Shown here: positions 1 to 7,305 of the stretch, piece by piece
Position numbering within the stretch: the first letter of the stretch is position 1
Layout: each line of letters opens with the position of its first letter
Source: CAYVAP01 sp964343195
Lineage (GTDB): Bacteria; Bacteroidota; Bacteroidia; J057
NCBI GenBank assembly: GCA_964343195.1
Contig: CAYFIR010000003.1
Span: forward strand, 104,972-168,971
DNA length: 64,000 nt
Reading direction: 5' to 3'
Translations under genes and position numbers: made by a program
The notes under the pieces: generated by a model
The model's input: only the letters and a program-made list of their open reading frames with translations
Database searches by the model: none
What the model was told of the DNA's origin: nothing

Positions 1-78
1 GAACTTTTCCGGAGAGAGGATGAATTGCTGGAGCAGGAAGCCAGCATCATGTGGTATGGGGTTTATCAGAAAGGATAA
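1..78 (+). CDS. C-terminal end of a truncated upstream gene
   Basis: The first 78 bases are open in frame 1 and end at TAA (76-78). They encode 25 residues rich in Glu and Arg, ending WYGVYQKG. The composition looks like a genuine charged protein tail, but the fragment is too short to identify. The stop lies about 285 bases before the next gene. Chance open reading remains possible. Confidence 0.4.
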   Translation, partial: ELFRREDELLEQEASIMWYGVYQKG

Positions 79-157
79 CTGGATCGGGAAAATCAGGCAT
101 GGAGAGGTATGAACTTGCAAGGAAATGATATGGGGGGTATATCAGGGAAATAAGATA

Positions 158-203
158 TATATGGGTAGGTTGGTTATTCGAATCAACTCTATACACCCAT
201 ATA
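158..203. repeat. inverted repeat, 9-bp perfect arms
   Basis: TATATGGGT (158-166) is the exact reverse complement of ACCCATATA (195-203). The loop itself contains an ATTCGAAT palindrome flanked by GTTG/CAAC. It could be a binding site or a hairpin in a leader or terminator; there is no T-tract directly after it. Confidence 0.45.
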
Positions 204-268
204 CTCCATACCTATATATTTTTGCCCTACTACTTATGACCCGAAAGTAGAATCAATTGGGGCTTTGC

Positions 269-280
269 TTATTCGAATAA
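269..280. promoter_or_regulatory. perfect palindrome TTATTCGAATAA, possible operator
   Basis: TTATTCGAATAA is a perfect 12-bp palindrome 48 bases before the likely -7 box of the OmpA-family gene. A near copy, TTATTCGAATCA, lies at 174-185, about 95 bases upstream. Two spaced copies in one promoter region fit a dimeric regulator site, but no regulator is known. Confidence 0.35.
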
Positions 281-327
281 ATGGGATGATCCCAGGCTTG
301 GGTTTTCCCTGAGTGGATAATTTTCTC

Positions 328-335
328 TATATTCG
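328..335 (+). promoter_or_regulatory. -7-type promoter box TATATTCG
   Basis: TATATTCG matches the Bacteroidota -7 consensus TAnnTTTG with one change. The same octamer precedes ileS at 44049. It lies 28 bases before the ATG at 364, giving a short leader. No clear -33 TTTG is visible. Confidence 0.4.
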
Positions 336-363
336 GCCGCAGACTTGATTAAGTCCCAACTCG

Positions 364-1797
364 ATGAACCTAGCTTCTAAATCCTGTATTTTCATCGCCC
401 TGTTCCTGGGATTTTCCCTGGGAATACTGCAGGCTCAAACGCCTGATGAGCGGCCCGATAGTGGCTTCCTGATTGACACGGTTTACTTTCAGTACGATAG
501 CTATAAGCTGGATGAAAAGTACCAGGCTCAACTAGATTCCATGATTGGTATATTTACCGACTATCCAGCGTACTATGTGGAGGTCTTTGGCCACACTGAT
601 AGCGTCGGCTCTACGGCTTATAACCTGCTGTTGTCCAAGGAAAGGGCCCGTCAGGTAGTTTACTACCTTGTCGATCAGGGGGTTGACCTCGAGCGGATTG
701 TGTACGAGGGCCTCGGTACTTTCAAGCCAGTAGCCAGTAACAGAACCTTTGCTGGTCGCAGGCAAAACCGCCGGGTAGATATTGCGGTCGTATTCTCTAC
801 CGAGACGGTAGACCCCGTCTATAAGCCACGTCCTGCTGTTACGGATGCTTCTCAGACCGGTCCTTCCCGCCCTGTTGCGGCTCCGATTGATACCGTATTG
901 ATGGCGGATTATGAGACATTTTTCATCAATCCTCAGATCAAGACTGTGATCATTGCCCCACAAGGCACCCACATCATTGTGCCGGCAGGAACCTTTGATA
1001 CCGACGAAACTGAAATCGAGATGACAGTGGGAGAGTTGTACTCCCGCCGTGATATGATCGCCGCTTCCATGACTACTCTATCACGCGATGGGACACTGGA
1101 GGCTGCGGGTATGTTTACCTTTTCGGCACTTGATGGTCCTCGTGCTGCCAAGATCACAGATGGAGCTGCTTTTCAGATTCAGCTGCCTTCCACACGCCGG
1201 GATGCCAACATGAGCGTATATGCCGGACGTGCCAATCGGGTAAGACGAGGACGCCGCAACCGTGCAGAATTGCCAGGAGGAACGCCTTCCATGGGGCAGG
1301 TAAGAGAGTGGCGGGAGGTAGAAGATCCCAACGTCCGCTACAACGGACGCGATGATCGCTACATATTTGAAGTGGCAGAGCCTGGGGCTTATGCCGTCGC
1401 GCGACCACTCTTCTATGCCACCGTGACAGATCGGGAGGATGAAGGTGTGGATATCGAAATTAAATTCAAGGGACGTCGGTTTGAGCAGACTACGAATGCG
1501 ATGATCGTAGGCGAAGTGATCAAAACCTATATCCCGCTTCGTAAGGTCAGCACACGCGAGTATGAGGCCCGCAAAGTGCGCTTCCTTGATGACGAGACAG
1601 AACTGATTGTCATTGCCTATCAGTTCGATGATCGGGGCAATGCCTATTGGACTAAGCTCAGCTTTGAACCAGAAGACTTCATTAGCCGCAAAAAGCGCAG
1701 AAACCCCCGAAATCGCCCCAAAATCAAACTGAAACTCAAGTTTCGTAAGATTGATCCCGAGGAGCTGAATGAAAGACTGAAGGAGCTGAACGTATAG
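364..1797 (+). CDS. OmpA-family peptidoglycan-binding protein with a large uncharacterised C-terminal region
   Basis: A 477-residue exported protein. Residues 1-25 form a signal peptide ending near LQAQ. Residues about 38-145 are an OmpA C-terminal-type domain, which binds peptidoglycan non-covalently; visible hallmarks are GHTDSVGS, the NLLLSKERA helix and the RRQNRRVDI end. Here the domain sits directly after the signal peptide, whereas in most OmpA-like proteins it is at the C terminus. The remaining 330 residues are unrecognised: several beta-rich stretches and a very basic tail (KKRRNPRNRPK), possibly a ZU5-like or carboxypeptidase-like surface region. Probable location is periplasm or inner face of the outer membrane. 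Transcribed alone; structured terminator-like sequence follows. The OmpA call is firm, the C-terminal function unknown. Confidence 0.88.
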   Translation: MNLASKSCIFIALFLGFSLGILQAQTPDERPDSGFLIDTVYFQYDSYKLDEKYQAQLDSMIGIFTDYPAYYVEVFGHTDSVGSTAYNLLLSKERARQVVYYLVDQGVDLERIVYEGLGTFKPVASNRTFAGRRQNRRVDIAVVFSTETVDPVYKPRPAVTDASQTGPSRPVAAPIDTVLMADYETFFINPQIKTVIIAPQGTHIIVPAGTFDTDETEIEMTVGELYSRRDMIAASMTTLSRDGTLEAAGMFTFSALDGPRAAKITDGAAFQIQLPSTRRDANMSVYAGRANRVRRGRRNRAELPGGTPSMGQVREWREVEDPNVRYNGRDDRYIFEVAEPGAYAVARPLFYATVTDREDEGVDIEIKFKGRRFEQTTNAMIVGEVIKTYIPLRKVSTREYEARKVRFLDDETELIVIAYQFDDRGNAYWTKLSFEPEDFISRKKRRNPRNRPKIKLKLKFRKIDPEELNERLKELNV

Positions 1798-1806
1798 AAG
1801 ATTCCC

Positions 1807-1848
1807 AAAGCGGGAACTAAGTAACGCTCAAAAAATTAGTTCCGCTTT
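1807..1848 (+). terminator. hairpin just after the OmpA-family gene
   Basis: AAAGCGGGAACTAA (1807-1820) pairs with TTAGTTCCGCTTT (1836-1848) with one bulged G, followed by T and G. It starts ten bases after the stop codon, so it may be the first terminator of that gene or the opening stem of the larger structured region that follows. Confidence 0.45.
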
Positions 1849-1871
1849 TGACTTGATCTCTTGCCCGCATA

Positions 1872-1923
1872 CTGCGTCAGAAAAAGCCTCATTTGGCTCG
1901 CCAAACTCGGTTTTTCTTCCTTG
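1872..1923. repeat. structured CTCG-loop element, copy A
   Basis: Reading + strand: CTGCGTCA, stem 1 (AGAAAAA pairing with TTTTTCT), CCTCA, stem 2 (TTTGG 1892-1896 with CCAAA 1901-1905), loop CTCG, then CTCG and TTCCTTG. A second copy at 54692-54742 has the same single-stranded parts but different stem sequences that still pair. That pattern argues for selection on structure, in RNA or in a mobile repeat. Confidence 0.5.
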
Positions 1924-1980
1924 CCTGCGAACAAGATTTCTTCGTAAAATCGGGAAGTTATTTTTCTCGCGTTCCTAAAT

Positions 1981-2023
1981 TTGGCCTAACAGGATTTGCA
2001 TAACCCTGTCAGGCCAATTTTTT
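1981..2023 (+). terminator. intrinsic terminator between convergent genes
   Basis: TTGGCCTAACAGG (1981-1993) pairs with CCTGTCAGGCCAA (2005-2017), one mismatch, followed by six T. It lies between the OmpA-family gene (+) and the aminotransferase (-), whose stop codon overlaps the T-tract, and could serve both directions. Confidence 0.75.
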
Positions 2024-3248
2024 ATGCGGAAGCCTGTTCTTGGTGGACCTCGGCAGTTCGTCCAGGGTATTCGATAAGGCCTGCCTTCAGGCAGTCGATA
2101 GCGCCAAGCAGGTCCAGTTCATTCAGTACATAGGCAATGCGCACTTCCTGATTGCCCAGGCCTTCGCTGGAGTAAAATCCGCCACCTGGTGCCATCATGA
2201 CGGTGCTGCCTTCATGGTTGAAGGACTCCAGCATCCACTGACAGAATTTTTCGCTGTCATCGACTGGCAGCTTGACCATGGCATAGAATGCTCCGTTGAC
2301 CTGCGGCACTTTTACTCCGGGGATTTCGCGTAGGGCAGTCAGCATGGCGTCACGGCGACCTTTATATTCGGTGACTACTCCATCGTAGAAGCTTTGTGGC
2401 AGGTCATAGACTGCTTCGGCTCCGATCTGCCCCAGTGTCGGGGGAGAAAGGCGAGCCTGAGCCAGCTTCATTACGCCGCTCATGACCTCAGCATTTCGTG
2501 AGACGACACAACCGATGCGGGCTCCACAGGCAGAGAAACGCTTTGAAATGGAATCAGTTACGATTACGTGTTGTTCGGCTCCTTCCAGTCCCAGGATGGA
2601 CTGATGGGTATATCCGTCATAGACAAACTCCCGATACACTTCGTCCGCTATCAGGAACAGGTCATGCTTCAGGACAATTTCCTTGAGCTGTGCCAATTCC
2701 TCTGGAGTGTATAGGATGCCAGTTGGATTGCCAGGATTACAAATCAGAATGGCCTTGGTTTGAGGCGTAATCAGTGCTTCAAACTCCTCAATGGAGGGTA
2801 AGGCAAAATCTTCCTCTATTTTGGTGGTAATCGGCCTCACCTGTACGTTGGAGGCAATTGAAAAACTGTTGTAATTGGCATAAAATGGCTCCGGAATGAT
2901 CACCTCATCACCCGGATTGAGACAGGCTGCAAAGACAAAGTTGAGGGCTTCTGAGGCCCCGGTGGTTACGATTACCTCATCGGTAGAGATTTCATGTCCT
3001 ACCCTGGCGTAATACCTGGTGATGGCTTCTCGCAGGCTCTGATTCCCTGCGGAATGGCTGTACGCTAATACTTTCGGGGCAGTATCCTGAATGGCTTTCC
3101 AGTATTCGGCTGGAGTTTCAATGTCTGGTTGTCCTATGTTGAGGTGAAAGACCCTGGTGCCGCGCTGCTTGGCTGCTTCTGCAAAGGGAACAAGCTTGCG
3201 GATCGGTGAGGCTGGAACCACCTTGGCGCGTTGGGATACTTGGGGCAT
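2022..3248 (-). CDS. PLP-dependent aminotransferase, class I/II (aspartate aminotransferase family)
   Basis: A 408-residue fold-type I aminotransferase, normal family length. It moves an amino group between an amino acid and a 2-oxo acid using pyridoxal phosphate, in the cytoplasm. Visible hallmarks: NPGNPTG at 171-177, ADEVY at 201-205 whose Asp contacts the PLP ring nitrogen, and SISKRFSACG with the Schiff-base lysine near 236. The N-terminal HLNIGQPDI stretch is typical of the AspC-like subgroup. Substrate cannot be fixed from sequence; aspartate, aromatic or kynurenine use are all possible. Transcribed alone, with a box resembling the -7 consensus (CATATTTG, minus strand) at 3266-3273 about 18 bases before the ATG. 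Confidence 0.9.
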   Translation of the reverse strand: MPQVSQRAKVVPASPIRKLVPFAEAAKQRGTRVFHLNIGQPDIETPAEYWKAIQDTAPKVLAYSHSAGNQSLREAITRYYARVGHEISTDEVIVTTGASEALNFVFAACLNPGDEVIIPEPFYANYNSFSIASNVQVRPITTKIEEDFALPSIEEFEALITPQTKAILICNPGNPTGILYTPEELAQLKEIVLKHDLFLIADEVYREFVYDGYTHQSILGLEGAEQHVIVTDSISKRFSACGARIGCVVSRNAEVMSGVMKLAQARLSPPTLGQIGAEAVYDLPQSFYDGVVTEYKGRRDAMLTALREIPGVKVPQVNGAFYAMVKLPVDDSEKFCQWMLESFNHEGSTVMMAPGGGFYSSEGLGNQEVRIAYVLNELDLLGAIDCLKAGLIEYPGRTAEVHQEQASA

Positions 3249-3448
3249 ATGATTCAGTAGTTAGTCAAATATGAGAGGGCATATGATCTGAAGGGAAAAC
3301 TCTCTTTTGGTTCCCAAAAACCTTGCCCATTGATTCTTGAAGTCCGGGGAGAAATTCGGCAAATAAAGATAAACTCCGCAGATACTTCAGAAAATGTCTT
3401 TTCGCACCATTTCTGCTAACCAATTAGGTGTAGACTGGGAGGGATGGC

Positions 3449-3925
3449 TTAGCTGTCTGATGCTGGAGTATTTTGGGAAGAAGCTTCACCAAAAAATTTC
3501 CGGTAGACAGGTCTCCGATAGGCAAACTGGGCATAGAGTACAGGATACAGCAGCGGATCCGTCAGAAGGCTGGGGGACCGAAAGCGGATGTCATCGACGA
3601 TGACCGACTCATGTTCGCTCACCTTCTCCACTACGTGATGGTGTTCCCACTCTTTTAGAAAAAAGGGGAGCCTGCTGCCACGATCCACAAACCATGCTTT
3701 GTTCTCGTCGTGGCCATCTTCAACGATCTCGCTGACCCAGTCTTCCTTTATGAGTCCCAATAGCTTCATCCTGATGTGGACAATATCTCCTTTATGGGAA
3801 CCGTCAAACCTGAGCAGCTCGACATCTGCTCCCGGAGGGCTTAGCCGTTCGAATAAATCCCGGTCAAACTGCTCCATTACCGTCCGGTAATTTCCCATGA
3901 CAGGTGTTCTAATCTCTATGTGCAT
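3449..3925 (-). CDS. SRPBCC-fold (START/polyketide-cyclase-like) protein
   Basis: About 158 residues if started at the second Met (MHIEIRTPV); an earlier Met at 3958 would add 11 residues that look non-homologous. The pattern of an N-terminal strand with few basic residues, a long central meander (SHKGDIVHIRM, EDWVSEIVEDG) and a C-terminal amphipathic helix ending in YRRPVYRKFFG is that of the SRPBCC hydrophobic-cavity fold. Small Bacteroidota proteins of this type are usually annotated as ligand-binding SRPBCC proteins with no known ligand. No signal peptide. It stands alone between the aminotransferase and the NYN gene, so context does not help. Family call moderate, function unknown. Confidence 0.7.
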   Translation of the reverse strand: MHIEIRTPVMGNYRTVMEQFDRDLFERLSPPGADVELLRFDGSHKGDIVHIRMKLLGLIKEDWVSEIVEDGHDENKAWFVDRGSRLPFFLKEWEHHHVVEKVSEHESVIVDDIRFRSPSLLTDPLLYPVLYAQFAYRRPVYRKFFGEASSQNTPASDS

Positions 3926-4031
3926 AGCTTTCTGCAATTCTGTGTGACATTGATTCACTTGGGTACGTCCATAGTAACCTGACTGGGGAGATTCGGTTTG
4001 AATCGGAGCAGAATAACAGTTGTTTAGCGAT

Positions 4032-4061
4032 TGTTCGAATTAACCTTTCCCTGATCGAACA
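4032..4061. repeat. inverted repeat upstream of the NYN gene
   Basis: TGTTCGA (4032-4038) and TCGAACA (4055-4061) are exact inverted arms with a 16-base spacer, about 120 bases before the NYN gene start. It may be an operator or a hairpin; nothing else supports a role. Confidence 0.3.
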
Positions 4062-4183
4062 TGTTTTCTTACATATCATCCAGTTTTTCTACTAAACTCT
4101 TTCTCAAAACGTATAGCTAGTAGGTGGGAGCCCCCCTATAAATAGCCATCTGTTTCCCGCCCAATAAATACCCCAAAATATTA

Positions 4184-5386
4184 ATGGAAAACCCAAACGT
4201 AGCCATATACCTTGATTTCGAAAATCTGGCCATCTCCGCCGAAACTGTTTACCCCTCCAAAAACAAACCCCTTAACATCGAGCCCCTGGTGGATTTTGCC
4301 ACGACTAAGGGCGTGATTTGTGTAAAAAAAGCCTATGGAGACTGGTCCAAAGGCATCTTTAGCCAGTATCAGGGGGACCTGATGGGCCAGGGATTTGAAC
4401 TGATTCACCTACCTGAAACCAATCAGCAGGGCAAGAATGGTTCTGATGTGCGCCTAGCTGTGGATGTCATGGCCTATATAGAGACCTTCCCTGAAATCGA
4501 CATCCTCGTGATCGGTTCAGGAGATACCGACTTCATTCCCCTAATTCAACACCTTCGCAGCCGTGGAAAATCCGTCATCATTGTCGGATTTGAACATAGC
4601 GTGGGAAGCCTGGTAAAACGTAATAGTGTGGAATTCAAGGCCCTGGAAGATCTGATTGGGGCTCCTGAAGAAGAATCGCCATCGTCAGATCTCACAGAAG
4701 AATTGGACATCAGCTATGGTCGTCGCCTGCTGCAACGCTTTATCCGCAGCAGCAACAACGATGATGAAACCATCCTGATGTCTCAGCTCAAACAGCAGCT
4801 ATTGAGGCTAGACCCCTCTTTTTCTGAACGGGAAATGGGCTTTTCTTCCTTCAAGCAATTCGTCAATCATTTCAAGGGCGACCTGGTCAAAAAGGTGGAA
4901 ATCAAGGATGAAAGCCTCCCACTGGTCTATCTGCAGGAGCCCAAAAGTTCCAACGGTAAAAAAGATTCAGACGATCCTGAGGATGAAGCCTTGCAAAAGG
5001 CCGCTTTGCAATTTCTGACCAGGAAGCTCCGGTATCAGAAAAATGCATTGCTGAGGCTGCAACTCTCTGTGGCTCTGTTTGAGGCAATGAAGGCTGAAGA
5101 CGAAATGTCGATGAACCAGATGTTTGACGAAATACATGATCGGTCCAGTCATAAATTTGCAAAGACCGACATCAAAAAGTACGTCAACACCCTGTTCACA
5201 GGGGGGGCCTTCAAAGCAGGATCTACCAAGGACCAGGGGCCATTGCTGGCCAGGCCCTTTAAACTGGACCCCAGCATCGAAAGCCCGGAAGGCCTGGATC
5301 AGGTTTATATCCGTCGGGTAAGCGAGATCCTGCAGAGCCGCTATACCGCCATGGATTCGCACCTTATTCTCGAACTATTGATCTGA
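4184..5386 (+). CDS. NYN-domain (PIN-like) putative RNase with OST-HTH/LOTUS-like region
   Basis: A 400-residue cytoplasmic protein. Residues 5-150 form a NYN domain of the LabA/limkain b1 type: YLDFENL (Asp 11), GSDVRLAVD (Asp 88, Asp 94) and GSGDTDF (Asp 114, Asp 116) give the acidic metal site used by PIN-like RNases. Residues about 173-252 resemble an OST-HTH (LOTUS) RNA-binding domain (LLQRFI, SSFKQFVNHF). Residues 270-400 are helical and could be a second diverged LOTUS copy. By family knowledge such proteins bind or cleave RNA; the substrate here is unknown. The SWIM gene starts 25 bases after the stop, so the two are probably co-transcribed. Confidence 0.85.
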   Translation: MENPNVAIYLDFENLAISAETVYPSKNKPLNIEPLVDFATTKGVICVKKAYGDWSKGIFSQYQGDLMGQGFELIHLPETNQQGKNGSDVRLAVDVMAYIETFPEIDILVIGSGDTDFIPLIQHLRSRGKSVIIVGFEHSVGSLVKRNSVEFKALEDLIGAPEEESPSSDLTEELDISYGRRLLQRFIRSSNNDDETILMSQLKQQLLRLDPSFSEREMGFSSFKQFVNHFKGDLVKKVEIKDESLPLVYLQEPKSSNGKKDSDDPEDEALQKAALQFLTRKLRYQKNALLRLQLSVALFEAMKAEDEMSMNQMFDEIHDRSSHKFAKTDIKKYVNTLFTGGAFKAGSTKDQGPLLARPFKLDPSIESPEGLDQVYIRRVSEILQSRYTAMDSHLILELLI

Positions 5387-5411
5387 TTGCGGCAGTGCCG
5401 TAACTTGAGGC

Positions 5412-6680
5412 ATGTCTCAAGGTCCTACCCTGGAAGTCCTGCGCGAATTGGCGCCCGATCCCAAAGCCTGGGATCGGGCTTCAGAATTGGCCTATCCTCA
5501 AAACTGGACCGCCCTAAAGAAATCCGGGGACCTGATCTGGGCCCGTTACTACAACTATCAGGTTGCTGCCAACCTCCGGGTCCTTCAGGGGCAATGCACC
5601 TGTCCCAGTCGCCAGAAACCCTGTAAACATGCTCTGGGGCTGATGGTGTTGCACCACCGTTACCCAAATACCTTCCAGGGGGATGCCATCCCTGAGGGAC
5701 TAGCCACTTTCGCCAGTAAATCTCCTTCTGGTAGCAGTTGCGTGGCCCCCAATCCCCCAAAAGGGGATGACAATCGGCTTCAGCAGCGCCTGCAAGATAT
5801 TGGAGGCGGGCTGGTGGAGCTACGCTTGTGGCTCAGGGATACCGTGCAGATGGGGCTGGCCAACCTGGAGCAACTGCCTGATGCTCAGTGGGCACACATT
5901 CGGGCCCGGCTCACTGATGCCAAAGCATCTGGTCTTGCCAATCGGATTGATGCGCTGAAAGAAGCGGTGCGCCAGGAAAATGGGCATCGACAGGCGCTAC
6001 ATCAGATTGGACTCTTGCAGCTGTTTTGTGAAGGGTTCAGGCATTTGGAGGAACTGGGACCGGAGATGCGGCAGGAAATTTTCAATCAGGCGGGAATCAA
6101 TCAAAAGAAGGCTGATATCCTCAGCAGCGGGGGCTTGAGTGACCACTGGATCGTGCTGGGGCGGCGGGTAGAAATTCAGGAGCGGTTTGATATACAGCGC
6201 ACCTGGCTACAGGGGCGTAATACGAAACGATTGGCGCTGCTATTGGAGTTTTCCATAGCAGGAAGTGGGTTTGAGGTTCAGTTGGATGCTGGCCAGGCCT
6301 TCCATGGGGCACTTTGTTACTATCCGGCGGGTTTCCCTATTCGGGCTTTGATTCAGCAGAGCGATCCTCCCCATTCTAGCCCGATGCTTCCTATTGCCTG
6401 CTCGCTCGATGAAAACCTGGAGAGCTATGCTAATGCCCTTTCCTATAATCCCTGGTTGGATCGCTACCCCATGGTGCTGGATGGCCTCCGGGCAACCGGA
6501 GATGAATCATTTCTTGTGGATGAGAAGAATCAGGTAATTCCGTTACACCCCGCTTTTTCTCGGCATTGGGAGCTACTAGCGCTAAGTGGCGGCAGCTTTT
6601 TTAAGGTGATGGGAGAATGGGATGGGTATCAGTTGTTCCCCCTGGCGGCGGCTGAGGGCAGCAGATGGGTGAAAATCTAA
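5412..6680 (+). CDS. SWIM zinc-finger family protein
   Basis: A 422-residue protein with a SWIM zinc finger near the N terminus: Cys 62, Cys 64, Cys 71 and His 73 (CTCPSRQKPCKH) fit CxC-x(n)-CxH. SWIM fingers bind nucleic acid or protein. The rest is a long helical region followed by a beta-rich C-terminal third. In several Bacteroidota such genes sit beside a DUF5691 gene, a MoxR-type ATPase and VWA genes; here the DUF5691 gene is in the window but 45 kb away (50923-52431) and no MoxR or VWA gene is seen. It follows the NYN gene by 25 bases. Its molecular role is not known. Confidence 0.8.
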   Translation: MSQGPTLEVLRELAPDPKAWDRASELAYPQNWTALKKSGDLIWARYYNYQVAANLRVLQGQCTCPSRQKPCKHALGLMVLHHRYPNTFQGDAIPEGLATFASKSPSGSSCVAPNPPKGDDNRLQQRLQDIGGGLVELRLWLRDTVQMGLANLEQLPDAQWAHIRARLTDAKASGLANRIDALKEAVRQENGHRQALHQIGLLQLFCEGFRHLEELGPEMRQEIFNQAGINQKKADILSSGGLSDHWIVLGRRVEIQERFDIQRTWLQGRNTKRLALLLEFSIAGSGFEVQLDAGQAFHGALCYYPAGFPIRALIQQSDPPHSSPMLPIACSLDENLESYANALSYNPWLDRYPMVLDGLRATGDESFLVDEKNQVIPLHPAFSRHWELLALSGGSFFKVMGEWDGYQLFPLAAAEGSRWVKI

Positions 6681-6721
6681 CATGAAAGTAGGGACGAAAG
6701 AGACAACTGGCCCGTATGCTT

Positions 6722-7300
6722 TTACCGATCCTGCTGCATCTGACGGTATAGCCATGCGCGGGCAAAATTCCAGTCGCGCTTCACAGTCGCCGGAGAAGTA
6801 TTTAATGCTTCGGCAGTTTCTTCGATGGACATTCCGCCGAAGAAGCGACACTCTACCACCTGGGCCTGTCGTTCACTGCGCTCCTGTAACTGCTTGAGGA
6901 CCGTATCAAGCGAAAGCAATTCATCGACCAGTTCATCGGTCATGGGAATGGCGAAATCGACCTGATCAAGGGACATTTTTTGCTTGTCGCCTCCACGCTT
7001 GATGGCGTGTCTATGCTGGGCATAGTTGATGAGCACCTGTCGCATGGCGCGTGCTGCAATATGGAAAAAGTGGGCTCTATTCTGGAAATTGACCGAAGTC
7101 TGGTCCACCATTTTCATATAGGCTTCATGGACCAGAGCGGTGGTATTCATGGTTTCAAGGCCATGAGATTTCCATCTGACACGGCGGGCTACCTGTCGGA
7201 GTTGTTGATATACGAAGGGAAATAATTCGTTAAAGGCGGTCGGGTCTCCCCCTTCCAGCGATTTAAGCTTCTGGGTAATCAAATCTGGAGAAGGTATCAT
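6722..7300 (-). CDS. ECF-type RNA polymerase sigma factor (Sigma70_ECF/TIGR02999-like)
   Basis: About 192 residues with sigma region 2 (ELFPFVYQQLRQVARRV) and region 4 (QVVECRFFGGMSIEETAEAL, then STPATVKRDW-like helix-turn-helix). TALVHEAYMKM and the FFHIAARAMRQVL stretch are hallmarks of the TIGR02999 subgroup, common in Planctomycetes, Acidobacteria and Bacteroidota. I chose ATG at 7300; a GTG at 7306 is also in frame and would overlap the amidase stop by one base. Either way the gene is tightly coupled to the amidase upstream. No anti-sigma factor is adjacent, which is usual for this subgroup. Target promoters unknown. Confidence 0.88.
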   Translation of the reverse strand: MIPSPDLITQKLKSLEGGDPTAFNELFPFVYQQLRQVARRVRWKSHGLETMNTTALVHEAYMKMVDQTSVNFQNRAHFFHIAARAMRQVLINYAQHRHAIKRGGDKQKMSLDQVDFAIPMTDELVDELLSLDTVLKQLQERSERQAQVVECRFFGGMSIEETAEALNTSPATVKRDWNFARAWLYRQMQQDR

Positions 7301-7305
7301 CTGCA

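Larger units (their letters stand above)
79..363. other. intergenic region with palindromes upstream of the OmpA-family gene
   Basis: No gene is seen. It holds a large imperfect inverted repeat (arms TATATGGGT at 158-166 and ACCCATATA at 195-203), two TTATTCGAAT-centred palindromes (174-185 and 269-280) and a likely -7 promoter box at 328-335. The layout suggests a regulated promoter for the gene starting at 364. Confidence 0.5.
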
